From NCBI RefSeq assembly GCF_023115465.1, contig NZ_CP096034.1, positions 2,418,001 through 2,482,000 on the forward strand: a stretch of DNA of 64,000 nt, given 5' to 3'. Of the stretch, positions 1-10,180 are shown one piece after another. The notes under the pieces are model-generated. The model was not told where the DNA came from. It was given only the letters and a program-made list of their open reading frames with translations, and searched no databases. Origin of the DNA: Gottfriedia acidiceleris (GTDB lineage Bacteria > Bacillota > Bacilli > Bacillales > Bacillaceae_G). The translations under genes were made by a program, and so were the position numbers. How positions within the stretch are numbered: position 1 is the stretch's first letter; every line of letters begins with the position of its first letter.

Positions 1-16
1 TTGTGTCAACAACTTA

Positions 17-1543
17 TTACACCTCTTTTATTTTATAATTTATTACAATCCCGCACTCAAACATTCGATTCCATGGAGCAAACGTAGCAACATTTTCAAG
101 TTTGATATCTTTAAAGCTAAATAGAATTTGATTATTAAATCTCTTTAATAACCTCTCGTCACGCTCTTGATTAACAAGCGGAGCTAACTTACCTAAGTCA
201 AAATAAGTTAAATTATATTTTGGAAGGAAATCAGCAACCATCTCCATTCGAATTTCTGCCTGGTAGAAGTAATCATCTAGGAGATGATAGATTAGATTTT
301 TCTTAATTAATAAAGAGTCACCTTCCTTGCCTAACACGCCTTGGCAAATTGTTGTTCCAAGTGAATTGCAATTTGTATTCCAGCCTTTGTATGAGACAAG
401 TTTGTCTAAAATTTTCTCTTCATCTAACAACGTAATTAATTCGCGATCTCCGCCATTTGCAAAAGCTGAGTCTGCTACTATAACTTTTTTGCCAGATAAA
501 ATAAAAGATTTTATTTGATCTACAAACGACAACATATTTCGAAAGCTTGTATAAGTAATATCCTTTTTAGATTGCTCCCACGATTCCTGAATTACACGCC
601 CTGGAGTATTATATGCAAGAATTAGGTCTGCACCTTCAGCAGTATCGACTAATTGACAACCTGCTGCTAAAACATGTGCTTTCAAGCTTTCGGCATAAGG
701 TCGGTCTTCATACATCGGAATTAACTGCGGTCCAAGTGTACTGCTCCAAATTGGAAAAATCTTTGGTCGCTGGTTCTTCCACGCATTGTAGGCTCTAGAT
801 AGTAAAGTTGCTCCTACTTCATCAGCTCCAGGATACATATGTACTTTTTTATGCAAACGAAGATTTTCACGCATACTAGCTACATCACTTTGATCCATCG
901 CTGTATACCCAAACTCAGCACTATCATCTTGAGGAATAGATAAGAACGTCAATACTCCTTCATGTACAAGCTCGAGCATCTGAAGATTAATGGCCAAGTT
1001 AAATTGACGTCTAGTTTCATAATCTTTTATAAATTTTTCAGGTAGTATTTCGATAATGTTGTCCAATTGTTTTTGCTCGTCCTGTGATAACTCTTCACGC
1101 TTTTGCTTATCTATTAAATAAGCACGTAAAAAAATCTCTTGTCCCCAATGCTCATAATATTCAGGTTCCTCGTCACTTGAACTATATTTTGGGGTACGCA
1201 TGATTAAATTGGATGCATAGATTTCAAGTTTTGGATAGTCCCTGCGAAGAGCACGTAAGCGTTCCACCCATACTGTTCTTATATTTTCTTCTAAGTAATG
1301 TAATCTCGAGGGAAGTAAGCCACCATAAATCAACATATCAATGCTTAATATGAATGCGTCTACCTGACCGGAGATCCTTCTAATCCAAGTCCAAAGACCT
1401 TCTGTATCTCCTGCTTCCTTCTTTTTTCCAAGTAATTCTAAATTAGGCATTATTAATTCAACATCTGTTGAAGAACTTGCAATCATTTGGACATAGGTAA
1501 CATTACATGGACGTTCGTCGATTGGTATATAAGCAATTTTCAT
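17..1543 (-). CDS. DUF4127 family protein
   Basis: The N-terminus (MKIAYIPIDERPCN) is the signature opening of the DUF4127 family, and about 508 residues is its usual length. There is no signal peptide, so it should be cytoplasmic. The biochemical role of the family is unknown to me; it recurs in sugar-use loci, and a role in glycan or glycoside turnover is inference only. It is the last gene of the nine-gene glycan operon, 56 bp behind the esterase gene. A good ribosome site (GAAAGGAAA) precedes the ATG. The stop codon lies close to the left edge of the window, so whether the operon continues cannot be seen. Confidence 0.85.
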   Translation of the reverse strand: MKIAYIPIDERPCNVTYVQMIASSSTDVELIMPNLELLGKKKEAGDTEGLWTWIRRISGQVDAFILSIDMLIYGGLLPSRLHYLEENIRTVWVERLRALRRDYPKLEIYASNLIMRTPKYSSSDEEPEYYEHWGQEIFLRAYLIDKQKREELSQDEQKQLDNIIEILPEKFIKDYETRRQFNLAINLQMLELVHEGVLTFLSIPQDDSAEFGYTAMDQSDVASMRENLRLHKKVHMYPGADEVGATLLSRAYNAWKNQRPKIFPIWSSTLGPQLIPMYEDRPYAESLKAHVLAAGCQLVDTAEGADLILAYNTPGRVIQESWEQSKKDITYTSFRNMLSFVDQIKSFILSGKKVIVADSAFANGGDRELITLLDEEKILDKLVSYKGWNTNCNSLGTTICQGVLGKEGDSLLIKKNLIYHLLDDYFYQAEIRMEMVADFLPKYNLTYFDLGKLAPLVNQERDERLLKRFNNQILFSFKDIKLENVATFAPWNRMFECGIVINYKIKEV

Positions 1544-1599
1544 GTTATATTTCCTTTCTTGTTATTTTGTATTACTGTAAAACTAAAAAATTAATTACT

Positions 1600-2556
1600 T
1601 CAAACAGAACTGTAAATAGCAACAAATTTCAACTTTTCCTCTTCATGAACTGGATGCAGACTATGTGCATGTTCTTGATATGCCTTAATCTCTTTAATTC
1701 CACCTAAGTGATGGTATAAAGCAAATCCACTAGATGGAGGGCAAACATTATCTTCTAATCCTACTCCAACCAATGTGGGACATACCACCCAATCTGCTAA
1801 ATTCATACAATCAAAATAGCTTAATGTTTCATAAACAAGTTTACTTGTTTCATGTAACGGATCATGTACCTTAAAATAATGATAAACTTCATTATATGGC
1901 CCCTCAGTGGATATGCGAACTGATCGTACAAAATGGGTTAAAAATGGTACATCAGATAAAGCTAGTACTATATCTTTTTGTAAAGCTGCTACAGCAATAG
2001 CTAGTGCCCCACCTTGACTTCCACCCTCGACAAATACAGACTTTTTACCTGAAATCTCTCTAACAACATCCACACTTCGAAAACAATCCATATAGACATA
2101 GGCGTAATAATAATTATTGGGATTCTCAATGCCCAGCGTCATCCAGCCAGTTGAGCCACCATGTTCATATTGATTTTTATCAGGGGATTTGACATTTTGC
2201 CCACGTACCCCAACCATTAACACCGGAATCCCTTGAACAACATACTTAAAGGCGTAATGCACTTGAAGTGTATTCCAATTATACCCATGGAAAATAACTG
2301 ATGCTGTTGCACTAGGTTTCACATTTTCAGGGCATACAAAGACACCATGGATACGGGAATTACGAAACCCGTCAAAGTAAACATCATATACATGAACCCC
2401 AGGGACATAATAAACTCTTTTTATCACTTCAATATTTAATGCATATTTTTTATTTTCTGCAATCTTGCTATCCCAAAAATCGGTAAAATCGGCCATCTTC
2501 GTCTGTTTTGGTTTATAAGTCCGCAGTTCATTCAGTGGCAGATCAAAAAGGTTCAT
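1600..2556 (-). CDS. Acetyl xylan esterase / cephalosporin-C deacetylase family (CE7-type) carbohydrate esterase
   Basis: This is an alpha/beta hydrolase of 318 residues, the CE7 (AXE1/Cah) length. Visible landmarks are the N-terminal DLPLNELRTY segment typical of the family, the RGQ oxyanion motif (around residue 118), the nucleophile elbow GGSQGG (around residue 180, Ser nucleophile) and a C-terminal EHAH with the catalytic His. CE7 enzymes remove acetyl groups from short oligosaccharides. They lack a signal peptide, as here, so it should act on imported sugars inside the cell. AAGGAGTGAGAAG lies directly before the ATG. Its place behind the alpha-mannosidase and ROK genes suggests it deacetylates the same imported glycan. 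Confidence 0.88.
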   Translation of the reverse strand: MNLFDLPLNELRTYKPKQTKMADFTDFWDSKIAENKKYALNIEVIKRVYYVPGVHVYDVYFDGFRNSRIHGVFVCPENVKPSATASVIFHGYNWNTLQVHYAFKYVVQGIPVLMVGVRGQNVKSPDKNQYEHGGSTGWMTLGIENPNNYYYAYVYMDCFRSVDVVREISGKKSVFVEGGSQGGALAIAVAALQKDIVLALSDVPFLTHFVRSVRISTEGPYNEVYHYFKVHDPLHETSKLVYETLSYFDCMNLADWVVCPTLVGVGLEDNVCPPSSGFALYHHLGGIKEIKAYQEHAHSLHPVHEEEKLKFVAIYSSV

Positions 2557-2578
2557 CTTCTCACTCCTTATCCAACTA

Positions 2579-2612
2579 AAAAAGTGAAAGGGATACCTAT
2601 AAATAGCATCCC
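2579..2612 (-). terminator. Intercistronic terminator-like hairpin (kinase/regulator to esterase gap)
   Basis: On the minus strand GGGATGC...GGTATCCC can form a short G-C-capped hairpin followed by a run of six T. It sits in the 68-bp gap between the ROK/RpiR gene and the esterase gene, so it may reduce read-through into the last two genes rather than stop it. Confidence 0.45.
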
Positions 2613-2624
2613 ATCTAAATTAGA

Positions 2625-4310
2625 TTAAAACGAATTACTGATTTTCTGTTCTTCTATATACTGCTTAACCTGTAATTCCTTTAGAATAATATCTAATAAG
2701 AAATAGACAGAGACCTCTCTTATTAAATTGCTTTCCCCTTCTATCACTTGTGTAGCAGGAATCATCAATCGTATATCAGGTAAAAGTGATAAAGGAGAAT
2801 CCTGTTGGCTTGTGATCCCAATAGTAGGACACCCAACCTTCTTAGCGAAATCTATTATTTTTACGATTTCTGGTGAATACCCAGATACACTCATTCCAAT
2901 TACGACTGTATCCTTTGTTAACGAAAACGTGGACATTTCCATTTGATAGCTTGATATAAATGAATTTGCTGAAATTCCCAGTTTCATCAACTTAAATTTT
3001 AATTGTTCAGCAATTAAAGCCATTTCATTCAATCCGTACAAATATATTTGCTTAGATTGGACCATTTTACCGATCGATTTTTGAATATCCTTTACTTGAT
3101 GTAGAGAATTAAATTTATCTAGCATATCTATATAAGTTTGTTTAACCTCAGTTAGGCTTGTAAGTTCCGATTGTTCATGAAGACGCGTGCTCACCGAGGC
3201 TTCTTTTGCCAACAAGCGTAAGTTATTATAAGTACCAAACTCTAGCTTTTGACAGAATCTCGTAATCGTTGCTTCTGAAACATTAATTTGACGTGAAAGC
3301 TCAGAAATCGTTTTATTGGGAACGCTCTCTACATTCGAAATAATATACTTTGCAATTATTTGCTCCCGCTTAGTTAAGTGAGACTGGTTAGATTCAATTA
3401 TGGTAGTGATGCTTTTTAAAGGTTGTAAAGATTCCTGAAGCAAAAAGTGGCGAAGTGCTCCAATCATTCCAGCGTTATTAAGGTTTTGAGCTATTTTAAT
3501 TTTTGTTTTTTCTAAAATCTTAGGGAGAATATCCTTTTCAAGTTGCTTCATTATTAATGGATAAAGATAATCTTTTTGTGCAGTAATTCCCCCGCCGATA
3601 ATAATCATTTCCGGATTCATAATATAAGTAATTGTGGCTATACCTTTTGATAAATAATAAACTAAGCGATCAATCTCTTCTATACAAATCTGATCTTTTT
3701 GTTTTGCTAGCTCAAAAATCTTTTTGCCGTTTAAATCACTTTCAGGAATACCTTTTCGTTGTGCTACATTCCTAATCAGTATTCTCGTCGAAGCTAATTC
3801 TTCAAACTGACTTCCTTCTATCGGGATATAGCCAATTTCCCCCCCACTGAAGCTGTGCCCAGTATGGAGTTTATTATCAACGATATAACTTCCACCAATT
3901 CCAGTGCCGATCGTCAAACAGAATAAGCTCTTGGCATCCTTGCCAGTTCCAATCCATGACTCAGCCAAACCAGCACAGTTCACATCATTTTCCACTTCAA
4001 CAGGTAATCCAAAAAAATTTTCCAATTCGCGCTTTAGCTGTGTACCTGTATAATGAGGTATAAGTGGTGAAGCATATAAGATAATGCCTTCTTTGGAATC
4101 TACTTGACCTGCGGAACTAATACAGACCCCACTTATATCATGTTGTTTTATTAGGATCTGACCAAATTCCTTAACTTTATTTAATATGGACGCCCCCCCA
4201 TAATGTGCCTCTGTTGGAGATTCATATTTATCAATGAATGTTCCGTTCTCGAAAAGAACACCATATTTAATTAATGTTCCGCCTATATCGAATGCTAAAA
4301 ACTTTCTCAT
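2625..4310 (-). CDS. ROK sugar kinase fused to RpiR-type HTH/SIS regulator
   Basis: Two complete modules sit in one 561-residue chain. Residues 1-290 are a ROK kinase: N-terminal phosphate loop FDIGGTLIKYG, the TIGTGIGGS motif, and the GHSFSGGEIGYIPI stretch with the family's metal/sugar-binding His. Residues 300-560 are a MurR/RpiR regulator: a helix-turn-helix (TISELSRQINVSEATITRFC) and a SIS phosphosugar-sensing domain (YLYGLNEMA, then GMSVSGYSPEIV). Ordinary ROK repressors carry a different HTH at the N-terminus, so this order is unusual. A plausible reading is that the kinase phosphorylates the released sugar and the SIS domain senses the phosphosugar to control this operon. The ATG overlaps the alpha-mannosidase stop (ATGA), implying translational coupling. 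Confidence 0.9.
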   Translation of the reverse strand: MRKFLAFDIGGTLIKYGVLFENGTFIDKYESPTEAHYGGASILNKVKEFGQILIKQHDISGVCISSAGQVDSKEGIILYASPLIPHYTGTQLKRELENFFGLPVEVENDVNCAGLAESWIGTGKDAKSLFCLTIGTGIGGSYIVDNKLHTGHSFSGGEIGYIPIEGSQFEELASTRILIRNVAQRKGIPESDLNGKKIFELAKQKDQICIEEIDRLVYYLSKGIATITYIMNPEMIIIGGGITAQKDYLYPLIMKQLEKDILPKILEKTKIKIAQNLNNAGMIGALRHFLLQESLQPLKSITTIIESNQSHLTKREQIIAKYIISNVESVPNKTISELSRQINVSEATITRFCQKLEFGTYNNLRLLAKEASVSTRLHEQSELTSLTEVKQTYIDMLDKFNSLHQVKDIQKSIGKMVQSKQIYLYGLNEMALIAEQLKFKLMKLGISANSFISSYQMEMSTFSLTKDTVVIGMSVSGYSPEIVKIIDFAKKVGCPTIGITSQQDSPLSLLPDIRLMIPATQVIEGESNLIREVSVYFLLDIILKELQVKQYIEEQKISNSF

Positions 4311-6892
4311 AATTGAACACCTTCATTTCTATTGATAAAACAATTACCCTTTCTTCTTACACGAATTGTCTTGATTTCTTTTGATTTAAAGGTAATGGTG
4401 ATATGTTGTAATGGTTGATGACTAGTTTTCACTTTTCCAGTAAAGTCCACTTCCAATAAATCAACCGGTTCAAATCCAAAACATAGTTCAGTCTTCTCTT
4501 CTTTTGTTGATGGATTGAACAGTCGAATATCAAATGTATTTTCTTCCTTCTGAATAGATGAAGAAAATACAATAACCGAGGATGATTGGCTGAAAAGTTT
4601 CTGCTCATTTCTTAATTTGAACGATTGCTGACTCAAAACCGCCTGCCGCAGCATCATTTGATGATTAAGAGACATTTGTCCCTTGCCTAAAATTAGACCG
4701 TATTCAAATGTATAAGTGCCTATGCATTGAGCACCTGGTGTTTCAAATCCAGGTCCAGCTCCATTTCCACGGGTGCGTAGATCTCGTCTTGATAACCAGC
4801 CTACACTTCTAATGATGGTTAGAAATGCAAAATCATTACCTTCAATTTCATCTACTTCATATTCATGTAGACCGCGATGAACAAGTTGATGTTGATTTGC
4901 TATGACTGTGGAACTAGTTGGATATTGGTTCATAACAGCTTCCTTATTTTTCGACATATCCAAAATCTTATGTCGTATTGTGGGACGTTCCATTATGTCA
5001 AAGGCAGTATCAGCATAACTTACATTACACTCCGCCCCTAAATCAAAACCAACACGTAGTTTCTGATCCTTTGCAACATTATCAACTTTTGTCTTAAAAT
5101 AAATGAATCTCTTTCCATGATAGAGGGTAACATTAGTAACCATCTTATTTAATACATATTCATTACTTGGACCAGTTCTATTCACGTTTAATGAAGCAGG
5201 AAGTTTCATTTCATACTGAATTGTCACACTTTGAAACGTTTTTCCTACATTTAAGTTACATACACCAGTTATTATTGCTTTACTAATCATGTCATTTATT
5301 GGAGGAGAATAGTTATAGGTGTCTCCAGCATCCAATGAAGACAGAAACTGATGTTGATTTTTATATGTAATATTTTCTTCCTTATCTATAATTTGCAGAC
5401 CCTCATCATTCCATGTAATCTTGTAATATTCATTTTCAATAAAATTTTGTTCTCTAGTTAATTTGATTTCCTTTGCTTCTTTTACTCGTTCAATTCGTAC
5501 CTTTTTAATCTCGGCTCCATCAAATGGCATTGTAAACTTTACATGATAGGTTACATATTCAGTATAATGAGGTTCAGCTAAAATATGGCGAAGAAACTCT
5601 TCTCTTTTTTCCCTGTTCACAACATCAAAACGAATTGGTTTATCATCATGATAAAGTGCAATAGCACCTAAGTCCTGTTCAGCTGGGATACGAATGGTCG
5701 CATCCACAGGATACACCTCTAAAAATGGCGTATTGTTAATTAAATACAAATAAGTATTATCCTTTGAACTATCTAAAAATTCAAAAGGGAATTGATCGTT
5801 TAAGATATCCTTGGCAAATTGGCTAATCGCACTTATCACCTTTTGTGATCTTGTTTCCATTTCATTATGCACTTCATCCACACTGCAACCACAAATACTG
5901 TCATGAGGCTGATTTTGTAGAAGTAATTTCCATACATATTCAATAAATTTTGTAGAGTTCGTACTTCCGTTGGTCCATACATTCAAAGCCTCCATAACAC
6001 CAATGGCTAAATCTTCACACTGTTGATTTTGATTTTTCAAATACGTACGGGTAGATAAAACCCCAGGTAGGATAAAAATTTTTGATGGGTCACGCTGCTC
6101 ACCACTAATGGTTCTTAAAGCTTTCTTCTCTTCAAACGACTCCAAATACTGAGACATCAATGATTGCTTAAACTCAATTTTTGGAAAATCCTTTTTCAAT
6201 TGGTTTAATTTATTATTTAAATCGGAACCTGTAAAAGTATGGTCAGCACCGTTCATAATCAAAGCTCTTCCGTGTGTTAAAAATGGAGCACTTGATTCCA
6301 AGTATTTTCTTGTTTCATCTTGATATGTATTGTGTTTTAAAAAGGTTTGATAATATCCTTCAAATAGAGGTAAAACAAACGTAAATACGCTACTCCCATC
6401 TGCTCCCTCCCAAATATTTTCAAATTGTTCTGATACTGCTCCACGAAAAAGAAGTGCATTCTCAATATGAAAACTTTTGAGAATTTGTGGCATTTGGCTT
6501 ATATGACCAAATGTATCTGGTAGGTAGCCAATATTAAAAGAAGAGCATAATGATTTAGCTATACTCGTACCTAGCTCTAAATTTTTTATTATAGATTCTC
6601 CAGAAACAAGAAATTCATCTGCAAGCAAATACCATGGTCCCACTTCAATTTTTCCTTGCGTAATAAATGAAGTAAAACGTTCAAATTCTTCTTTACTCAC
6701 AACTTCTTTATAATCATCAATCACGATGGTCTGGCCATCTAAAAAAAAGTTATCTATTTGACCGTTAGATAGTAACTCTTGTACATATCGTATTCCATTT
6801 CTCAGTTTATATCTAAATTCTTCAAAGCTTTCATACCACTCTCGGTCCCAATGCGTATGGTTTAATATATGTACTTCTTTTATGTTATCCAT
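4307..6892 (-). CDS. GH38 alpha-mannosidase
   Basis: The GH38 signature HTHWDREWY lies within the first 20 residues. It is followed by GPWYLLADEFLVSGES (nucleophile Asp in the ADE triplet), LPDTFGHISQMPQIL and the middle-domain motif NQPHDSICGCSVDEVH. The length of 861 residues matches bacterial GH38 enzymes, including mannosylglycerate hydrolases, so the exact substrate is open. There is no signal peptide, so it should be cytoplasmic. I start it at the ATG at 6892 because TTGGAGGAAGC lies just upstream; the longer ORF start at 6937 has no such site. It begins one base after the stop of the FAD oxidoreductase gene and ends in a 4-base overlap with the kinase/regulator. Confidence 0.92.
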   Translation of the reverse strand: MDNIKEVHILNHTHWDREWYESFEEFRYKLRNGIRYVQELLSNGQIDNFFLDGQTIVIDDYKEVVSKEEFERFTSFITQGKIEVGPWYLLADEFLVSGESIIKNLELGTSIAKSLCSSFNIGYLPDTFGHISQMPQILKSFHIENALLFRGAVSEQFENIWEGADGSSVFTFVLPLFEGYYQTFLKHNTYQDETRKYLESSAPFLTHGRALIMNGADHTFTGSDLNNKLNQLKKDFPKIEFKQSLMSQYLESFEEKKALRTISGEQRDPSKIFILPGVLSTRTYLKNQNQQCEDLAIGVMEALNVWTNGSTNSTKFIEYVWKLLLQNQPHDSICGCSVDEVHNEMETRSQKVISAISQFAKDILNDQFPFEFLDSSKDNTYLYLINNTPFLEVYPVDATIRIPAEQDLGAIALYHDDKPIRFDVVNREKREEFLRHILAEPHYTEYVTYHVKFTMPFDGAEIKKVRIERVKEAKEIKLTREQNFIENEYYKITWNDEGLQIIDKEENITYKNQHQFLSSLDAGDTYNYSPPINDMISKAIITGVCNLNVGKTFQSVTIQYEMKLPASLNVNRTGPSNEYVLNKMVTNVTLYHGKRFIYFKTKVDNVAKDQKLRVGFDLGAECNVSYADTAFDIMERPTIRHKILDMSKNKEAVMNQYPTSSTVIANQHQLVHRGLHEYEVDEIEGNDFAFLTIIRSVGWLSRRDLRTRGNGAGPGFETPGAQCIGTYTFEYGLILGKGQMSLNHQMMLRQAVLSQQSFKLRNEQKLFSQSSSVIVFSSSIQKEENTFDIRLFNPSTKEEKTELCFGFEPVDLLEVDFTGKVKTSHQPLQHITITFKSKEIKTIRVRRKGNCFINRNEGVQL

Positions 6893-6893
6893 T

Positions 6894-8249
6894 TTAAGCT
6901 TCCTCCAACTTAAGCAGTCGTTTAATGTGGGAGCCATCTATTTTATTAAGATCAATATTTTGTCTCACCGAAATGGCACATGCGATCCCTGCTGCTTCAC
7001 CAATGTCTCTGACTGTAGGTTGAATTCTTAGGGATGCTTGCATCAAAAATGTACTAGAAATATGCCTGCCTACAACAATCAGATTGCTCACTACATCCGT
7101 TATTAGTGAACGATAAGGAATTTCATAATATTCACCACGTGAAAGTTTCGCTTCTTCGACTTGATCTTTAGCCACACTGTGAACATCAATATACCAGTCA
7201 CCCCTAGCAATTCCGTCTGCAAATTTTGCACGGTCTAAATAATCTTTCTCTGTTAGCATATATTTACCAACAATTCGAAACGATTCACGTATACCAAGCT
7301 GATTGGCTTCTTTTAATAAAAATGCCTTTTCAAAGCCTGGTATATACTTTGGTAAAAAGCATGAAAGCCGTCGAATCATTTGTCGTCCCTTTATTACTGC
7401 TTGGGAGCGAAGGATTGGATCCGTTGTTTGATAAATCCCTGGAATATGGGGGCAATTAAAAGACATTACAGTAGGTTTTCCTGGTTGGGTAAAAGCTTGA
7501 ACATAGCGAAGGTCCTCTTCTTGTAAATCACCATTTTCAAGTCCCTTTAAAAATATTGGTTCTAATACATGCCCTTTGCCTGGAACCATGGCGATTTCAA
7601 AAAAGTCGGGATTTTTTATCTTACAAAATGTCTCATTTTGCGAGAGAATAAATTCACGTAAACGTGCAATATCAATGCCGCCCATTTCAAATCGAAAGGA
7701 GATTTGCTGGTTTTGACCTTTTTTATCTCCAGATTCTACTGATACTCCAGCTGACCTAGACAGTACGGCATCTCCTGAAGCATCAACAAAAGTCTTTCCC
7801 TTTATGGCTGCTAATCCATTACAGGTATTGACAATAATATAAGCGATTTTATCTTGATCCTTTATGCAATCAATGTAATTTGCTTCATACAATATTTGTC
7901 CGTGACGTTCTATAATTAATTGTTCGAGCACATAGAGTAAAGTTTCCACATTAAACCAACTGCAAGTTGTTGTTCCGTCATTGGTATTAATGCCTTCTTC
8001 ATTTAGTCGATTAATAATTAGATGATTTACTCGCTGTAATTTCACATAGGTTGGCATCATAGGGGAAACGAGTGAATTAGTTTGTGTACCTCCAAGAGAG
8101 ATGCTTTTCTCTACGACCAATGTTGAAATATTCTCCTCTAAAGATGAAATAGCAGCTGCAACTCCCGCTGTACCGCCGCCAACGATAACACAATCCACAT
8201 CATAAATAACTGGTAACTCCCGCCCAAAGAAAGATATTGTAGTACTCAA
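6894..8249 (-). CDS. FAD-dependent oxidoreductase of a carbohydrate operon
   Basis: A dinucleotide-binding fold is plain near the N-terminus (CVIVGGGTAGVAAAISSLEE, Rossmann GxGxxG type), followed by VVEKSISLGGTQTN. Further on are DASGDAVLSRSAG and a C-terminal flavin-contacting segment (GEAAGIACAIS). This is the FAD_oxidored type often found in sugar operons, where it may oxidise or reduce a sugar intermediate. The substrate is unknown. I prefer the TTG start at 8249 because AAGGGGTG lies six bases before it; a GTG at 8258 overlaps that site. About 110 bp separate it from the permease gene upstream. Confidence 0.82.
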   Translation of the reverse strand: MSTTISFFGRELPVIYDVDCVIVGGGTAGVAAAISSLEENISTLVVEKSISLGGTQTNSLVSPMMPTYVKLQRVNHLIINRLNEEGINTNDGTTTCSWFNVETLLYVLEQLIIERHGQILYEANYIDCIKDQDKIAYIIVNTCNGLAAIKGKTFVDASGDAVLSRSAGVSVESGDKKGQNQQISFRFEMGGIDIARLREFILSQNETFCKIKNPDFFEIAMVPGKGHVLEPIFLKGLENGDLQEEDLRYVQAFTQPGKPTVMSFNCPHIPGIYQTTDPILRSQAVIKGRQMIRRLSCFLPKYIPGFEKAFLLKEANQLGIRESFRIVGKYMLTEKDYLDRAKFADGIARGDWYIDVHSVAKDQVEEAKLSRGEYYEIPYRSLITDVVSNLIVVGRHISSTFLMQASLRIQPTVRDIGEAAGIACAISVRQNIDLNKIDGSHIKRLLKLEEA

Positions 8250-8360
8250 TTGATTCACCCCTTATATGGTTTATTGTAAAACTGACTAACAGTTTTTCTC
8301 TACGAACTTTTTTAGTTTGACTTGATTTTTTCATTAAAAAATCTAACCAAGTTAATAGTA

Positions 8361-9185
8361 TTATCCTTTTACAGCTCCATCTGTTGCTCCAGATATAAAG
8401 TACCTTTGCAGCCAGATAAAAACCACCAATGTCGGTGTCGTAGTTAAGATAGATGCGGCGCTAATCAATTTCATATTGGCACCATCAAAATTCTGAGAAA
8501 GCTGTGCTAGACCAATTGATAAGGTATACATGCTACTCTCTGTCGAATTTAATAATGGCCATAAATAATCGCCCCATGTACCCATAAAGGTAAAAATCGC
8601 AAGTGTAACAAGTGTGGGTTTTACAAGCGGTAGTGCAACCATGTACCATACTTTAAAACGATTTGCTCCATCTAAAAAAGCTGATTCCTCTAGCTCCTTC
8701 GGTATTCTAAGATAAGCTTGACGCATTAAGAAGATCCCAAAAGCCGTTGATACTTGCATAACCACCAATCCAAGATGAGTGTTTCGTAGTCCAAGATTCC
8801 CGGCCAATTGGAATAAAGGAGCCATATAAAGCTGGAAAGGAACCATCATTGTTGAAATAATTAATGCTAATACCACACTACGTCCTCTAAAGTCCATTCT
8901 TGCAAGAGGATAAGCAGCTAGACTACAAAATAATAAATTCAATGGAATTGAAATAGCCGTAACAATGAACGTATTTAAGAAATAAGAAGTGAAATTAGCT
9001 TTGTCAAGAGCGTTCACAAAGTTTGAAATTGTTGGATGTTGTGGCAACATATTACCATAAATGCTTTCTCCAGAAGACTTTAAAGACATAAAAATCGTTA
9101 TGAGAAATGGTCCAACTGTTATACAGGTAATAAATATCAATATGAAATAAAGCCAGATTCTCTGCGTCATTCTTTTTAATTTCAT
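8361..9185 (-). CDS. Carbohydrate ABC transporter permease, MalG/UgpE type
   Basis: About six membrane segments are visible, and the EAA loop (EELEESAFLDGANRFKVWYMVALP) marks the site that contacts the ATPase. The length (about 275) and C-terminal hydrophobic pattern are those of the CUT1-type inner permease that pairs with a MalF/UgpA partner, here the gene just upstream. The ATG at 9185 is preferred because GGTGGGAG stands in front of it; a GTG at 9197 is the alternative. The operon has no ATPase gene, so a shared multi-sugar ATPase (MsmX-type) elsewhere is the likely energy source. Confidence 0.92.
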   Translation of the reverse strand: MKLKRMTQRIWLYFILIFITCITVGPFLITIFMSLKSSGESIYGNMLPQHPTISNFVNALDKANFTSYFLNTFIVTAISIPLNLLFCSLAAYPLARMDFRGRSVVLALIISTMMVPFQLYMAPLFQLAGNLGLRNTHLGLVVMQVSTAFGIFLMRQAYLRIPKELEESAFLDGANRFKVWYMVALPLVKPTLVTLAIFTFMGTWGDYLWPLLNSTESSMYTLSIGLAQLSQNFDGANMKLISAASILTTTPTLVVFIWLQRYFISGATDGAVKG

Positions 9186-9203
9186 TTTTTCTCCCACCTC
9201 TTT

Positions 9204-10157
9204 TTATGCTCTTAAATCATTTTCACGTTTACTTGTTAGTTTCATTTGTAATAATGAGCCACCTATCGCAAGTAGCAATAAAACCAAACCTGCTGCTGAT
9301 GCAGTGCTGACGTGAAGACTCATAAATTTATTGTAGATATACATAACTAGCGTTGTTGTGGCCCCAGATGGACCGCCACCAGTTGTTAAAGCAATTTCTT
9401 CAAACACTTTCATGCCTGAGATAATAGTCATTACCGATACCAATGTCACAGATGGCGTTAACATAGGAACCGTAATGCTTCTAAACTGCTGGAAAATCGA
9501 GGCTCCATCAATACTAGAAGATTCATAAACGTCTTTTGGAATTGATTGAAGGCCTGCTAAAAAGATTATCATGTAATAGCCTAGCCCTTTCCAAATCGTA
9601 ATGGCTGAAACTGCTATTAATGCTGTAGTCGACTGAACTAAAAGGTTTGTTGGCGAGTGAAATACGCCTAACTTTACTAACAAGTCCGAAATGATCCCAC
9701 TTTGAGAATAGAGCATTTTCCACATTAATGCTGCAACAACCATTGGGGTAATAACTGGTAAGTAATAAAGGATACGGAATGTGCTTACTCCTTTAATTTT
9801 TTGGTTGACTAGCACTGCTAAAATCATTGGTAAAAAGACATTCATTGGTAGAACGATTAACAAAAATAAAAGTGTGTTAACTAGCGCATTCCAAAAATCT
9901 TTATCTGAAAATATCTCTTTAAAATTGGCTAAACCAACGTATTCGCCGGTACCCGCAATGATTTTATAGTCTAGGAAACTCCATTTAAAAGCTTCTATGA
10001 TTGGAATAATAAGAAAAATGCCCAAAATCAGAATCGATGGAAGTAAAAACAACCATGGTGTAAAGATTCTCGTACGCCGCCTACGCGTTTCTGTTTTTCG
10101 ACCAACATTAACGTTGCTTTGATTAGTTTGAGGTAAAATAACTGATTCCCTACTCAT
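9204..10157 (-). CDS. Carbohydrate ABC transporter permease, MalF/UgpA type
   Basis: This is a 317-residue protein with a basic N-terminus (GRKTETRRRRTR) and six hydrophobic segments. It carries the EAA motif VYESSSIDGASIFQQFRSITVP near residue 215, typical of CUT1 sugar permeases. It lies between the sugar-binding lipoprotein and the second permease, the usual order. AAAGGAGAG precedes the ATG. A strong stem-loop stands in the gap to the upstream binding-protein gene, which may lower its expression relative to the binding protein. Confidence 0.93.
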   Translation of the reverse strand: MSRESVILPQTNQSNVNVGRKTETRRRRTRIFTPWLFLLPSILILGIFLIIPIIEAFKWSFLDYKIIAGTGEYVGLANFKEIFSDKDFWNALVNTLLFLLIVLPMNVFLPMILAVLVNQKIKGVSTFRILYYLPVITPMVVAALMWKMLYSQSGIISDLLVKLGVFHSPTNLLVQSTTALIAVSAITIWKGLGYYMIIFLAGLQSIPKDVYESSSIDGASIFQQFRSITVPMLTPSVTLVSVMTIISGMKVFEEIALTTGGGPSGATTTLVMYIYNKFMSLHVSTASAAGLVLLLLAIGGSLLQMKLTSKRENDLRA

Positions 10158-10180
10158 CTTGAACTCTCCTTTTAAATATT

